A DNA stretch of 64,000 nucleotides, taken from contig NZ_JBDWLT010000003.1 in NCBI RefSeq assembly GCF_039973015.1, forward strand, positions 124,001 through 188,000, given 5' to 3'. The translations under genes were made by a program, and so were the position numbers. The stretch comes from Parvibaculum sp039973015 (GTDB lineage Bacteria; Pseudomonadota; Alphaproteobacteria; Parvibaculales; Parvibaculaceae). Each line of letters opens with the position of its first letter. Position 1 is the first letter of the stretch. Below are positions 34,229 to 43,882 of the stretch, piece by piece. Under the pieces are notes generated by a model. That model had not been told where the DNA came from and did no database searches. It saw only the letters and a list, made by a program, of their open reading frames with translations.

Positions 34229-34999
34229 GTGACCGATCTCTTTCGCGAAGTCGAAGAAGACCTTCGCCGCGAGCAGTTCAGCAAACTTTGGGAAAAATAC
34301 GGAACCTGGGTCATTGGCCTTGCCGTAGCCATCGTGCTCATAACGGCCGCTTTCGTTGGCTGGCGCGCCTGGGTCCATTCGACCCGGGTTGCGGATTCGG
34401 CGGCCTATAATGCCGTTGTGAAGGAAACCGCCGATGCCGCACCCGCCGAGGCTGCCGAAGCCTTTGCCGGGCTCGCCGCTGAAATGGGTGGCGGCTACGA
34501 GACGCTGGCCCTCTTGCGCGAGGCCGATATTCGTCTTGCGGTAGGCGAGGCGGATGCCGCCCGCGCGATTTACGAGCAGGTCTCGAACGATGGCGGCGTG
34601 CCCTCCATCATCCGTGGCCTTGCCGCGATCAAGGCAGGTCTCCTCGTTGTCGATACTGCAAGCCATGACGACATGAAAGCGCGCATGGCACCCTATACCT
34701 CCGGCGATTCGCCTTGGCAGGGTTACGCGCTGGAGCTTGTTGCCCTGTCAGCCCTGAAGGCCGGCGAGTGGCAGACGGCTGACACCAGCGTCAAGCAGAT
34801 CATCGCCAATCAGGCGACGCCTCCCGGCCTGCGCGACCGCGCGCATGTCATGCAGGCGCTGATTGCGCCCAATCTGCCGCGCATTGTGGAGCCGGCCGCG
34901 GCGGAAGAAGCGCCGTCCGAGACCCCCCGGGACACATCCGAAGACGACATTCAAGAGACCACACCGGAAGCCCCGGCAGCCCCGGCAGAGACGGAGTAA
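34229..34999 (+). CDS. YfgM-like tetratricopeptide membrane protein
   Basis: The 256-residue protein has a short cytoplasmic N-terminus (TDLFREVEEDLRREQFSKLW), one transmembrane helix (WVIGLAVAIVLITAAFVGW) and a periplasmic TPR-like domain, the layout of YfgM/TPR_21 proteins that associate with the SecYEG translocon and periplasmic chaperones. The C-terminus is a low-complexity Glu/Pro/Thr tail. It starts at GTG 34229 and overlaps bamB by one base. The order yfgM-bamB-der is conserved across proteobacteria. Confidence 0.87.
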   Translation: MTDLFREVEEDLRREQFSKLWEKYGTWVIGLAVAIVLITAAFVGWRAWVHSTRVADSAAYNAVVKETADAAPAEAAEAFAGLAAEMGGGYETLALLREADIRLAVGEADAARAIYEQVSNDGGVPSIIRGLAAIKAGLLVVDTASHDDMKARMAPYTSGDSPWQGYALELVALSALKAGEWQTADTSVKQIIANQATPPGLRDRAHVMQALIAPNLPRIVEPAAAEEAPSETPRDTSEDDIQETTPEAPAAPAETE

Positions 35000-36375
35000 T
35001 GGCGATGACGACGGAATTCATGTCGGTTGCGGCGCGCAAAAGCGGAACCCTCCTGCGCGTGGCGATGGTCGCTCTCGCTTTCGGCTCGCTGGCGGGCTGC
35101 GATAGCGTGACGGGTATTTTCACATCCGAAGACAAGACGGTGCTGCCCGGCAAACGTCTCTCGGTCATGGAGCTTGGTTCGACCCTCGAGGTAGACCCCG
35201 CCATCGCCGATGAACTCGTCATCCTGCCCAAGCCTTACGCGAACGCGGACTGGCCGCAGCCCGGCGGTGCCACTGACAACGCGAATTACCACCTTGCGGC
35301 CCCCGGCCCGCTGGATCGCCTCTGGTCGGTCAATGCCGGCGCAGGCTCCGGCCGCGTCGCTCAGCTCACCGCTTCGCCCGTCATTGCGGATGGCAAGATA
35401 TTCGTTCTCGATGCCGAGTCGACCGTCCATGCCTTCGACCAGAAGACCGGCAAACGGCTCTGGGAAACAGATCTCGTGCCTGAAGGTGAAGATGCCGATG
35501 AAGGCCGGGGCGGCGGTGTCGCCTTCGACAATGGCAAGATTTTCGCTGTGACCGGCTTCGGCACCGGCCACGGGCTCGACGCGGGCAGCGGCGCCGTCGT
35601 CTGGACGCAGAGCCTCGGTGAGCCTTTCCGCTCTGCGCCCACCGCCAATGGCGGCCGCGTCTTTGCTGTCACGGCGGACAACCAGACCATCGCCTTCGCG
35701 CAGGAAACGGGCGAGGTGCTCTGGCGTCATCGCGGCATCGTGGAAAGCGCGGGCATCCTCGGTTCGCCGAGCCCCGCCGTTGCAGGCTCCGTCGTCATCT
35801 CTCCCTATTCCTCGGGTGAACTCGTGGCGCTGCGCGTCGCGAACGGCACGCCGGTATGGTCGGATTCGCTGACGCGCACCGGAACACTGACCTCGCTCAG
35901 CGAACTGAACGACATTGCGGGCCGTCCCGTCATCGATCGTGACCGGGTCTTCGCGGTCAGCCATTCGGGCCGCATGGTCTCCATTGACCTGCGCACCGGC
36001 GAGCGGGCCTGGACGCGTGATATCGGCGGCGTGCAGACGCCTTGGGTTGCGGGTGACTATCTCTTCCTCATCACCAATTCGCAGGAACTGCTTGCAATCT
36101 CGCGCCGCGATGGCCGCATCCGCTGGATCACGCCCATGCCTCGCTGGGAAGACCCGGATGACAGGGAAGACCCGATCGTCTGGTCCGGCCCTGTGCTTGT
36201 GAGCGATCGTCTCGTCCTTGTTTCGTCCAATGGCGATGCGACCTCCGTCTCGCCCTATACCGGCGAAATTCTTGGCCGCATCGACCTGCCGGACGATGTG
36301 CTGATTGCGCCGGTTGTCGCCGGCGAAACGCTCTATATTCTGACGGACTCAGCCTCGCTCATCGCGTTGAAGTAA
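34999..36375 (+). CDS. bamB: Outer membrane protein assembly factor BamB
   Basis: The 458-residue lipoprotein has a lipobox (LAGC, Cys near 34) and an eight-bladed PQQ-like beta-propeller built from repeats such as DAESTVHAFDQKTGKRLWE, LDAGSGAVVWTQ, FAQETGEVLWRH and IDLRTGERAWTRD. BamB is part of the BAM complex that inserts beta-barrel proteins into the outer membrane. It starts at ATG 34999 (overlapping the previous TAA) or ATG 35005, and sits between yfgM and der as in other proteobacteria. Confidence 0.93.
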   Translation: MAMTTEFMSVAARKSGTLLRVAMVALAFGSLAGCDSVTGIFTSEDKTVLPGKRLSVMELGSTLEVDPAIADELVILPKPYANADWPQPGGATDNANYHLAAPGPLDRLWSVNAGAGSGRVAQLTASPVIADGKIFVLDAESTVHAFDQKTGKRLWETDLVPEGEDADEGRGGGVAFDNGKIFAVTGFGTGHGLDAGSGAVVWTQSLGEPFRSAPTANGGRVFAVTADNQTIAFAQETGEVLWRHRGIVESAGILGSPSPAVAGSVVISPYSSGELVALRVANGTPVWSDSLTRTGTLTSLSELNDIAGRPVIDRDRVFAVSHSGRMVSIDLRTGERAWTRDIGGVQTPWVAGDYLFLITNSQELLAISRRDGRIRWITPMPRWEDPDDREDPIVWSGPVLVSDRLVLVSSNGDATSVSPYTGEILGRIDLPDDVLIAPVVAGETLYILTDSASLIALK

Positions 36376-36442
36376 GGGGCGGCTTTCGCGGCCCGCGAAG
36401 AGCATGAGCCCTCGTAAAACGGCATGAGAAGGGCCGCATAAA

Positions 36443-37867
36443 GTGTCATTCAAGGTCGCCATTGTTGGACGGCCCAATGTCGGCAAGTCCACCCTGTTCA
36501 ACAGGCTCGTGGGCCGAAAGCTCGCATTGGTTGACGATACGCCGGGTGTCACGCGCGACCGGCGTGAGGGCGATGCGCAGCTCGGCGATCTCTTTTTCAC
36601 CGTCATCGACACGGCGGGCCTCGAAGAGGCGAGCGGCGACAGCCTTGAGGCGCGCATGCGCCGCCAGACAGAGCTTGCCGTCGCCGAGGCGGACGTCTGC
36701 CTCTTCCTCATCGACGCGCGCGCGGGCGTGACCCCGCTCGACAGCCGCTTTTCCCAGATCCTCCGCAAATCGCCGACGCCGGTCATCCTTGCTGCCAACA
36801 AGTGTGAGGGCGGGGCCGGCCAGTCGGGCCGCATGGAGGCCTACGAGCTGGGCCTCGGCGCGCCCCTGCCGCTTTCCGCCGAACATGGCGAAGGCCTCTC
36901 TGACCTCTACGATGCGCTGGCCGAGTTCGCGAAGGGGCTGGAGGAGAGCGAGGCCGAACAGGCGCTTGACGATGCGCTGGCCGAGGAAGCCGAAGTCGCC
37001 GAAGGCTTCGATCCCGACGCCCCCTACGAGCCGGACCTCGAAGCGCCGCTCCGCATCGCCTTTGTCGGCCGCCCGAATGTCGGCAAGTCGACCCTCGTGA
37101 ACCAGCTGCTTGGCGAAGACCGGATGTTGACCGGCCCCGAAGCCGGCATCACGCGCGACAGCATCGGCATCGAATGGGAGTGGCGCGGCCGTCGCGTGAA
37201 GCTCTGGGACACGGCAGGTATGCGCCGCCGCGCCCGGGTGACCGCGAAGCTCGAAAAGCTTTCCGTCGCCGATACGCTCCGCGCTGTCCGCTTTGCCGAA
37301 GTTGCCGTCGTCCTCCTTGATGCGACGCAGGCCTTCGAGCGTCAGGATCTGCACATCGCCGATCTCGTCGAGCAGGAAGGCCGCGGCCTCATCATCGCCG
37401 TGAATAAATGGGACCGCGTCGAGGAGCCGCAGGAAGTGCTGCGTATGCTCAAGGAAGAGCTGGAGCGTCTTCTGCCGCAGATCCGCGGTGTGCCCATCGT
37501 CACCTTCTCCGCCTTGACGGGCAGGGGCGTGGACAAGCTCATGCCCGCGATCGAGCGTGTCCATACCTTGTGGAATGCACGTGTGCCGACGGCGCGCCTC
37601 AACCGCTGGCTGACGGAGGCCGTTTCCCGTCACCAGCCGCCCGCCGCGAAGGGCCGCCCGGTAAACCTCAAATATATGTCGCAGGTGAAGTCTCGTCCGC
37701 CGACTTTCGCTGTCTTCTCCAGCCGCGCCGACGACGTGCCGACCTCCTACCGCCGCTATCTCGTGAACGCACTGCGCGAAACCTTCGATCTGCCCGGCGT
37801 GCCCATCCGTCTTTTCATGCGCAAGGGCAAGAACCCCTACGCCGGAAAGAAGAAGCGGAACAACTGA
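36443..37867 (+). CDS. der: Ribosome-assembly GTPase Der (EngA)
   Basis: The 474-residue protein has two tandem G domains, each with a P-loop (GRPNVGKSTLFNRL near residue 8 and GRPNVGKSTLVNQL near 210), DTAG switch motifs (IDTAGLEE and WDTAGMRRR) and NKCE/NKWD specificity motifs, then a KH-like C-terminal domain with a basic end. Der acts in late 50S subunit assembly. A GTG start at 36443 is used. The linker between the domains is acidic and rich in repeated EAE. It is convergent with the hybrid kinase gene (3 bp gap). Confidence 0.96.
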   Translation: MSFKVAIVGRPNVGKSTLFNRLVGRKLALVDDTPGVTRDRREGDAQLGDLFFTVIDTAGLEEASGDSLEARMRRQTELAVAEADVCLFLIDARAGVTPLDSRFSQILRKSPTPVILAANKCEGGAGQSGRMEAYELGLGAPLPLSAEHGEGLSDLYDALAEFAKGLEESEAEQALDDALAEEAEVAEGFDPDAPYEPDLEAPLRIAFVGRPNVGKSTLVNQLLGEDRMLTGPEAGITRDSIGIEWEWRGRRVKLWDTAGMRRRARVTAKLEKLSVADTLRAVRFAEVAVVLLDATQAFERQDLHIADLVEQEGRGLIIAVNKWDRVEEPQEVLRMLKEELERLLPQIRGVPIVTFSALTGRGVDKLMPAIERVHTLWNARVPTARLNRWLTEAVSRHQPPAAKGRPVNLKYMSQVKSRPPTFAVFSSRADDVPTSYRRYLVNALRETFDLPGVPIRLFMRKGKNPYAGKKKRNN

Positions 37868-37870
37868 AGC

Positions 37871-40747
37871 TCAGTCTTCGGCGAGAAGCTTCTCGACGGC
37901 CGACGTCATCTGCTTGACGTCATAGGGCTTCGGCACGAGCACCGAACGATCGAGTTTTTCCGCGCCCGGAACCATCGAATGCCCGGTCGCGAAGACGATT
38001 GGCATATCCGGGTGAAGCGCCCGCGCCTGCTCGGCAAGTTCCACGCCCGTCATGTCGGGAAGGCCTACATCCGCGATCAGCACATCGTGCGGCGCGCTGT
38101 TGAGATGCGCCAGAGCTTCCTTGCCGCTCCCCGCTTCGCTCACTTTGTAGCCCGCGTTCTCCAGCATCTCCGTCGTGCTCATGCGGATAAGCATGTCATC
38201 CTCGCAAAGGAGAATACTGCGCACCGCCGTTGGGCTGGCCGGCCGCGCCGGTGCTTCTTTGCGCGGGCCCAGAATTTGCCGCAGCTTTCGCGCCAGTGCT
38301 TCCTTCGTATAGGGCTTGGATAGAAGGTCCACGCCCGCGTCGAGCCGCCCGCCATGCACGATGGCATTTTCCGTGTACCCCGAAGTGAAGAGCACACCGA
38401 GACCGGGCAGGCGATCCTGCGCCTTCTTTGCAAGCTCGATGCTCCTCAGCGGGCCGGGCATCACGACATCGGTAAACAGAAGGTCGATGTGAACGCCGCT
38501 CTCGATAACCGTGAGCGCGCTTGCCGCGTCTTTCGCCGTCAGCACCCTGTAGCCAAGGTCTTCCAGCATATCGATCACAATCGAACGCACGGAATCGTCA
38601 TCTTCCGCGACGAGAACGGTCTCGTCGCCGCCAGAGACCGGCGTGCTGCGGTTCGCAGGCAAAAGGTCTTCCTTCTCCATGCTGCGCGGTAGGTAAAGTT
38701 TCACCGTCGTACCCTGGCCGGGCTCGCTATAAACTTTCACATGGCCGCCCGACTGCTTGACGAAGCCATAGACCATCGAGAGCCCGAGGCCGGTGCCCTT
38801 TCCCTGCGGCTTGGTGGAGAAGAATGGCTCGAAAACCTGCGGCAGCACATCCGTCTCGATGCCGCAGCCCGTATCCGTCACGGCAAGCACCACATATTGC
38901 CCGCGCGAAATTTCCGGGTGATTGACGAGATATTCGTCATCGAGAAAGGCGTTGCCGGTTTCGATGGTGAGCTTGCCGGTCTCGTTCATCGCGTCGCGCG
39001 CATTGATGGCGAGGTTCAGCACGGCATTTTCGAGCTGGCCCGGATCGACAAGCGTATTCCACAGCCCGCCCGAAACCATCGTCTCCACTTCGACGCCGTC
39101 GCCGATGGTTCGCCTGAGCATGTCGCCCATGCCGGTCACGAGGCGCCCGGCATTCACGACCTTCGGTTCGAGCGCCTGGCGGCGGCCGAAGGCGAGAAGC
39201 TGGCTGGCGAGCCGTGCGCCGCGGCTGACAGCCTCCAGCGCATTTCCGACGCGCATTTCCGCGCGCTCATTGCCCGCGACATCGCGCGTCAGCAGTTGCA
39301 GATTACCCGATACCACTTGCAGCAGATTGTTGAAGTCGTGGGCGACACCACCGGTGAGCTTGCCGATGGCCTCCATCTTCTGTGCCTGCCGGAGCGCGTC
39401 TTCAGCCTTCGAACGCTGGGATATCTCTTCGCTTACGCGCTGTTCGAGTGTGACATTCAGCGCCTGCTGCGCCTCTTCCGCGCGGCGCGCCTCCGTCACG
39501 TCGACATTGACGCCGATCATGCCTTCGAATTCGCCATGCCGCCCGAAGCGGGGCTGGGCCGAGGTGTTGATGATGCGATAGGCCCCGTCCGTCCGGCGAA
39601 AACGAACTTCGACGGAGAAGGGCTCATTCTTCTTCATCGCCTTTGCGAATGACTGGTTCAGCGTTTCCCTGTCCTCGGGATGTACCGTCTCCATCCAGTC
39701 GAAATCCGGCACTTCGTCGGGCGTCACGCCCCAGAACCGGCGAAGCCCCGCGTTAAGATAGACGCATCTTCCTCCCGTATCGCCCATCCACAGTTTCACC
39801 GGCGCGCTTTCGGCAAGAAGACGGAAACGCTCCTCGCTTTCGCGCAATGCGTTCTCGCCGAGTTTCTGCTCGGTCACGTCGTGGCCTTGCACGAAAATGC
39901 CGCGTGTCTCGCCTTCATCGCCGATCACCGGCTGAAAAAGGAAGTCGAGAAAGCGTTCTTCGGGCGCCGCGCCCGGCTGCCGTTGCAGCGCCACGCGAAT
40001 GCCGCGCCCGACATAGCGCTCTCCGGTCGTGTAGACCCGGTCGAGCAATTCGATGAAGCCTTGCTCGACGATTTCCGGCAGCACTTCCGCCACTGGCTTG
40101 CCGAGCGCATCCCTGTGTCCGATGAGTTGCATATAGGCGGCGTTGACCATGGCGAAGCTGTGCTTCTCGCCGGTCAGGATCGCCATGAAGCCCGGCGCCT
40201 GCTCGAACATGCTGCGCAGCGTTTCGAAACCTTTTTCGAGCTGCTTTTCCGCGCGAATGCGGCGCGTCGTCTCCACCACGATGGCGATCACGCCGGCCGG
40301 GTTGCCGTCATCGTCAGGAATGGGGGAATAGTCGAGATTGAACCAGGCCTGCTCCGGCGCACCGTGCCGCTTGATCGTCAGTTCCTGGTCGCGATAGGCA
40401 AGGTTCCCGCCCGCCAGTCCGGTCTCGATCACATGCCGGTTGAAATCGGCAATCTCCGGCCAGCCGTCCAGTACCTTCGATCCAAGAAGCGTGGGGTGCC
40501 GTCCGCCTGCGACTTCGGCATAGCCATCATTATAAAGCATCACGCCGTCCGGCCCCCACAGGATAGCGATCGGTACGGGCGAACGCAGCGCCACGCTTAA
40601 AGTGGATTTGAGGCTTTGCGGCCAGCTTTCGATGGGGCCGAGCGATGTCGTGGACCAGTCGAACGCCGCGATCAGGGCACTTGTCGCCCCGCTCTCCGGC
40701 AGGAACGAATAGCTGTCCCCGCGCCCCTCTTGTTTCCCCCCAGCCAT
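37871..40747 (-). CDS. Hybrid sensor histidine kinase with three PAS domains and two receiver domains
   Basis: The 958-residue protein has no evident transmembrane helix, so it is probably cytosolic. Domain order: PAS1 (about 25-170), PAS2 (170-300), PAS3/PAC (300-430), coiled coil, HisKA with GGVAHDFNNLLQVV (His near 480), HATPase with NAVLNLAINARDAM, DTGCGI and GTGLGLSMVYGFV, then REC1 (about 690-810, LFTDVVMPG) and REC2 (about 835-955, LIADVGLPDMTG). Both receivers keep the phospho-acceptor Asp. Signal and output are unknown; no response-regulator gene is next to it. Such kinases often pass phosphate to a separate HPt protein. Confidence 0.9.
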   Translation of the reverse strand: MAGGKQEGRGDSYSFLPESGATSALIAAFDWSTTSLGPIESWPQSLKSTLSVALRSPVPIAILWGPDGVMLYNDGYAEVAGGRHPTLLGSKVLDGWPEIADFNRHVIETGLAGGNLAYRDQELTIKRHGAPEQAWFNLDYSPIPDDDGNPAGVIAIVVETTRRIRAEKQLEKGFETLRSMFEQAPGFMAILTGEKHSFAMVNAAYMQLIGHRDALGKPVAEVLPEIVEQGFIELLDRVYTTGERYVGRGIRVALQRQPGAAPEERFLDFLFQPVIGDEGETRGIFVQGHDVTEQKLGENALRESEERFRLLAESAPVKLWMGDTGGRCVYLNAGLRRFWGVTPDEVPDFDWMETVHPEDRETLNQSFAKAMKKNEPFSVEVRFRRTDGAYRIINTSAQPRFGRHGEFEGMIGVNVDVTEARRAEEAQQALNVTLEQRVSEEISQRSKAEDALRQAQKMEAIGKLTGGVAHDFNNLLQVVSGNLQLLTRDVAGNERAEMRVGNALEAVSRGARLASQLLAFGRRQALEPKVVNAGRLVTGMGDMLRRTIGDGVEVETMVSGGLWNTLVDPGQLENAVLNLAINARDAMNETGKLTIETGNAFLDDEYLVNHPEISRGQYVVLAVTDTGCGIETDVLPQVFEPFFSTKPQGKGTGLGLSMVYGFVKQSGGHVKVYSEPGQGTTVKLYLPRSMEKEDLLPANRSTPVSGGDETVLVAEDDDSVRSIVIDMLEDLGYRVLTAKDAASALTVIESGVHIDLLFTDVVMPGPLRSIELAKKAQDRLPGLGVLFTSGYTENAIVHGGRLDAGVDLLSKPYTKEALARKLRQILGPRKEAPARPASPTAVRSILLCEDDMLIRMSTTEMLENAGYKVSEAGSGKEALAHLNSAPHDVLIADVGLPDMTGVELAEQARALHPDMPIVFATGHSMVPGAEKLDRSVLVPKPYDVKQMTSAVEKLLAED

Positions 40748-40862
40748 ATCCCTCGGTCTCGCTCTCTTCGCCGCCGCATTGCGGGGGAGCTTACAGTCAG
40801 ATCGATGCGGGAGTAAGTGCCCCTGAAGGAACGGAAAGACAGGAGGGAAGTTCCCTCTGGAA

Positions 40863-41582
40863 CTAGGCCTTCACCTTGGCATATTCGATGATCTCGCCGT
40901 GGCGGGTGCAGGAGGGCAGGGCGAGTTCGATGAACAGCGGAACGAGGTCGGCGGGCTTGGTCAGCGTCGTCGGATCTTCGCCCGGCATGGCCTTCTTGCG
41001 CATCGCGGTGCGCGTCGGGCCGGGGCTGATCGAGTTCACGCGGATCGGCGACTTCTCGATTTCCGCCGCCCAGGTCTTCATCATCGCGTCGAGCGCCGCC
41101 TTGGTGATCGAATAGCCGCCCCAATAGGGCTTGCATTTATGTGCCGCGCCGGAGGTCACGAAGATCGCGCGCCCCGCATCGGAGCGCTTCAGCAGCGGCT
41201 CGAAGGAGCGGATCATCCGCCAGTTCGCGGTCACGTTGACGGCGAGCGTCTTTTCCCAGTCCTTCGGTTCCATGTGGCTGAGCGGCGTCAGCGTGCCGAG
41301 CATGCCGGCATTGCCGACGAACACGTCGAGCTTGCCCCAGCGTTCGAAGATCGTCGCGCCGAGCCGGTCGATGGCGGGCAGGTCCGTCAGGTCGAAGGGA
41401 ACCAGCGTCGCCTTGCCGCCGACCTTGCGGATTTCGTCGTCCACTTCCTCAAGTCCGCCGACGGTGCGCGCAACGAGGATCACATGCGCGCCTTCGGCCG
41501 CCATGCCAAGCGCCACCGCGCGCCCGATGCCGCGCGATGCGCCGGTGATGACCGCAATGCGATCCTGCAAACGTCCGCTCAT
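40863..41582 (-). CDS. SDR family oxidoreductase
   Basis: The 239-residue protein has the short-chain dehydrogenase pattern: NAD(P)-binding TGASRGIG near residue 15, NAG in FVGNAGMLG near 90, catalytic Ser in FVTSGAAHKCK and YSITK with the Tyr/Lys pair near 153. The C-terminal region (SPGPTRTAMRKKAMPGEDP) is normal. It sits directly downstream of purF in an order common in alphaproteobacteria (radA-cvpA-purF-SDR). The substrate is not predictable. Confidence 0.92.
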   Translation of the reverse strand: MSGRLQDRIAVITGASRGIGRAVALGMAAEGAHVILVARTVGGLEEVDDEIRKVGGKATLVPFDLTDLPAIDRLGATIFERWGKLDVFVGNAGMLGTLTPLSHMEPKDWEKTLAVNVTANWRMIRSFEPLLKRSDAGRAIFVTSGAAHKCKPYWGGYSITKAALDAMMKTWAAEIEKSPIRVNSISPGPTRTAMRKKAMPGEDPTTLTKPADLVPLFIELALPSCTRHGEIIEYAKVKA

Positions 41583-41595
41583 TCAAGGAATCCCG

Positions 41596-43131
41596 TCAGG
41601 CGATTTCGGCGAGAAGCGATAGCTGCCTTGTCCGCTGTTCGCCGTCGCGGTCGACCAGCAGCGTCGGATAGTCGCCGGTGAAACAATGATCCGTGAGCTG
41701 CGGGTGCTGATCGTCGCGATGGTTGAATCCCATCGCGCGGTAGAGCCCGTCCACGGAGATGAAGGCAAGGCTGTCGACGCCGATATAGGCGCGCATACCT
41801 TCGAGATCGTAGTTGGAGGCGAGAAGCTGTTCGCGCTCCGGCGTGTCGATGCCATAGAAGTCGGGATGCGTGATCGGCGGGCTTGCCACGCGCAGATGCA
41901 CTTCCTTCGCGCCCGCCTCATACATCATCTTCACGATCTTGATCGAGGTCGTGCCGCGCACCACGCTGTCATCGACGAGGATGATCCGCTTGCCTTCCAC
42001 GATGGCGCGGTTCGCATTGTGCTTGAGCTTCACGCCGAGCTGACGGATATGCTGTGTCGGCTCGATGAAGGTCCGGCCCACATAATGATTGCGGATAATG
42101 CCGAGCTCGAAGGGTACGCCGCTTTCCGCCGCATAGCCGATGGCGGCGGGTACGCCCGAGTCCGGCACCGGGATCACGACATCGGCCTCCACGCCGGATT
42201 CCTGCGCGAGTTCCTGGCCGAGCCGCTTGCGTACATTATAGACGCTCTTGCCGCCCACGATGCTGTCCGGCCGCGCGAAATAGATATATTCGAACACGCA
42301 AGGCCGCACCGCCTGCTCGGGGAAGGGGCGGATGGACTCGATCTTGATCTCGCCATCCTCGCGTGTGCAGAGAACGATTTCGCCGGGCTCCACTTCGCGC
42401 ACGAAGTTTGCGCCGATAATGTCGAGCGCCACCGTCTCCGAGGCAAGGATCGGCGCTCCCTGAAGTTCGCCCAGCACCAGCGGACGAATGCCCAGCGGGT
42501 CGCGCGCGCCGATCAGTTTCTTGTTGGTCAGCGCCACCAGCGCATAGGCGCCCTGGATTTGGGCAAGCGCGTCCACGAAACGCTCCATCACGCGCGGCTT
42601 CCGGCTCCGCGCGACAAGCTGCAGGATCGTTTCCGTGTCGGAGGTCGACTGGAAGATCGCGCCGTCGCGCACGAGGTCGTTGCGCAGCGTGATCGCGTTG
42701 GTGAAGTTGCCGTTATGGGCGACCGCGAAGCCGCCGCCCCAGAGGTCGGCGAACAGCGGCTGCACGTTGCGCAGGATCGTTTCACCCGTCGTCGAATAGC
42801 GCACATGGCCGATGGCCATTTCGCCCTGCAACCTGTCGATCATCTTGGCGGACGAAAAGTGGTCGCCGACAAGGCCAAGCCGGCGCTCCGAATGGAAGTG
42901 CTCACCATCATAGGCGACGATGCCCGCCGCCTCCTGTCCGCGATGCTGGAGCGCATGAAGGCCGAGCGCGGTCAGCGCCGCCGCATCGGGATGCCCGAAT
43001 ATGCCGAAGACGCCGCATTCCTCACGCAGCTTGTCGTCGTGCAATTCATTGTCGCTGAGGGTAAGACGTTCGTCCGCCGGTTTTCGCGCCGTTGAGGGCG
43101 CGGAGAGAGCGAGCTGCATCTGGTCGGACAT
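41596..43131 (-). CDS. purF: Amidophosphoribosyltransferase PurF
   Basis: The 511-residue enzyme makes 5-phosphoribosylamine from PRPP and glutamine, the first step of purine synthesis. The Ntn nucleophile Cys follows a propeptide: KLREE|CGVFGIFGH, near residue 40 from this start. GATase residues (HVRYSTTGE, HNGNF) and the PRPP-binding VDDSVVRGTTS near 365 are present. ATG 43131 has GGAG about 10 bp upstream; an ATG at 43158 directly after the cvpA stop would add nine residues. It follows cvpA, as in many proteobacteria. Confidence 0.95.
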   Translation of the reverse strand: MSDQMQLALSAPSTARKPADERLTLSDNELHDDKLREECGVFGIFGHPDAAALTALGLHALQHRGQEAAGIVAYDGEHFHSERRLGLVGDHFSSAKMIDRLQGEMAIGHVRYSTTGETILRNVQPLFADLWGGGFAVAHNGNFTNAITLRNDLVRDGAIFQSTSDTETILQLVARSRKPRVMERFVDALAQIQGAYALVALTNKKLIGARDPLGIRPLVLGELQGAPILASETVALDIIGANFVREVEPGEIVLCTREDGEIKIESIRPFPEQAVRPCVFEYIYFARPDSIVGGKSVYNVRKRLGQELAQESGVEADVVIPVPDSGVPAAIGYAAESGVPFELGIIRNHYVGRTFIEPTQHIRQLGVKLKHNANRAIVEGKRIILVDDSVVRGTTSIKIVKMMYEAGAKEVHLRVASPPITHPDFYGIDTPEREQLLASNYDLEGMRAYIGVDSLAFISVDGLYRAMGFNHRDDQHPQLTDHCFTGDYPTLLVDRDGEQRTRQLSLLAEIA

Positions 43132-43158
43132 CGCTGGGACTCCAGAAAAAGCGGACAT

Positions 43159-43851
43159 CTACTCCCCGGTCGTGTTCTCGAACAGGCGGTCGAGCCCCCT
43201 CCGTTCGGACGGGTTATACCCCGGGGCCCTCTCCGTGTCAGCGCCGGAATCGGGGGCGGTCTGCCGCGGTGCTGCCGGGGCGGGCGCGGCTTCTTGACGC
43301 GGCGCCGGGGCGCTCTGCCGGGGAGCCGGGCGGACCGGCTCTTTCGTCTGCTGCTTCGTGGCGCCGTTGCCGGGTTCCGGCGCCAGCGAAAAGAGCAGGG
43401 CAGCCGTATTCTCGATGGTGGGCCGGGTCTTTGCGTTGCGTATCCAGTCCGGCTGGTCGTCCGGGTCGGGCACCAGCCAGGCGAAGAAGAGATAGGCGAT
43501 GGTCACGATCAGCAGGCCGCGCGCCAGTCCGAAAATGAAGCCGAGCGTCCGGTCCAGAAGCTCCGCGCGTTCATGCAGGTCCATCAGCCCGCCGGTCCAG
43601 CGCGAGGTCAGGGCCGCGCAGATCGCATAGGCGACGATGAAGATGCCGACGGCGGCAATCACGGCCGCAAGCCAGGGCGGCGATATCACGCCGCGCAATA
43701 CCGGCGTTAGATAGGGAAAGAGCCACAGCGCTGCAAGGGCGCCAACCACCCATGCGATGATCGAAAGCACTTCGCTGGTAAAACCGCGCAACAGCGCCAG
43801 CACGCTGGAAACCAGCAATACGCCAATGACGATGAGGTCGAAAAGCGTCAA
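43159..43851 (-). CDS. cvpA: CvpA family membrane protein
   Basis: A TTG start at 43851 with GGGAGAG upstream gives 230 residues and avoids overlap with radA. The CvpA domain (LTLFDLIVIGVLLVSSVLA, LRGFTSEVLSIIAWVVGALAA, then two more helices) has four transmembrane segments. The C-terminal third is a proline/alanine/glutamine-rich tail (PAPRQSAPAPRQE) that is not part of the family core. CvpA is needed for colicin V production and envelope homeostasis in E. coli, and is commonly next to purF. Confidence 0.9.
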   Translation of the reverse strand: MTLFDLIVIGVLLVSSVLALLRGFTSEVLSIIAWVVGALAALWLFPYLTPVLRGVISPPWLAAVIAAVGIFIVAYAICAALTSRWTGGLMDLHERAELLDRTLGFIFGLARGLLIVTIAYLFFAWLVPDPDDQPDWIRNAKTRPTIENTAALLFSLAPEPGNGATKQQTKEPVRPAPRQSAPAPRQEAAPAPAAPRQTAPDSGADTERAPGYNPSERRGLDRLFENTTGE

Positions 43852-43882
43852 AACTCTCTCCCGGAAACTCGGTTCAATTCTA

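Noticed and set aside
41686..43095. 469-codon plus-strand frame opposite purF
   Set aside because: It is the complement of a well-supported gene in GC-rich DNA; its translation is rich in Arg/His/Asp with no family motifs.
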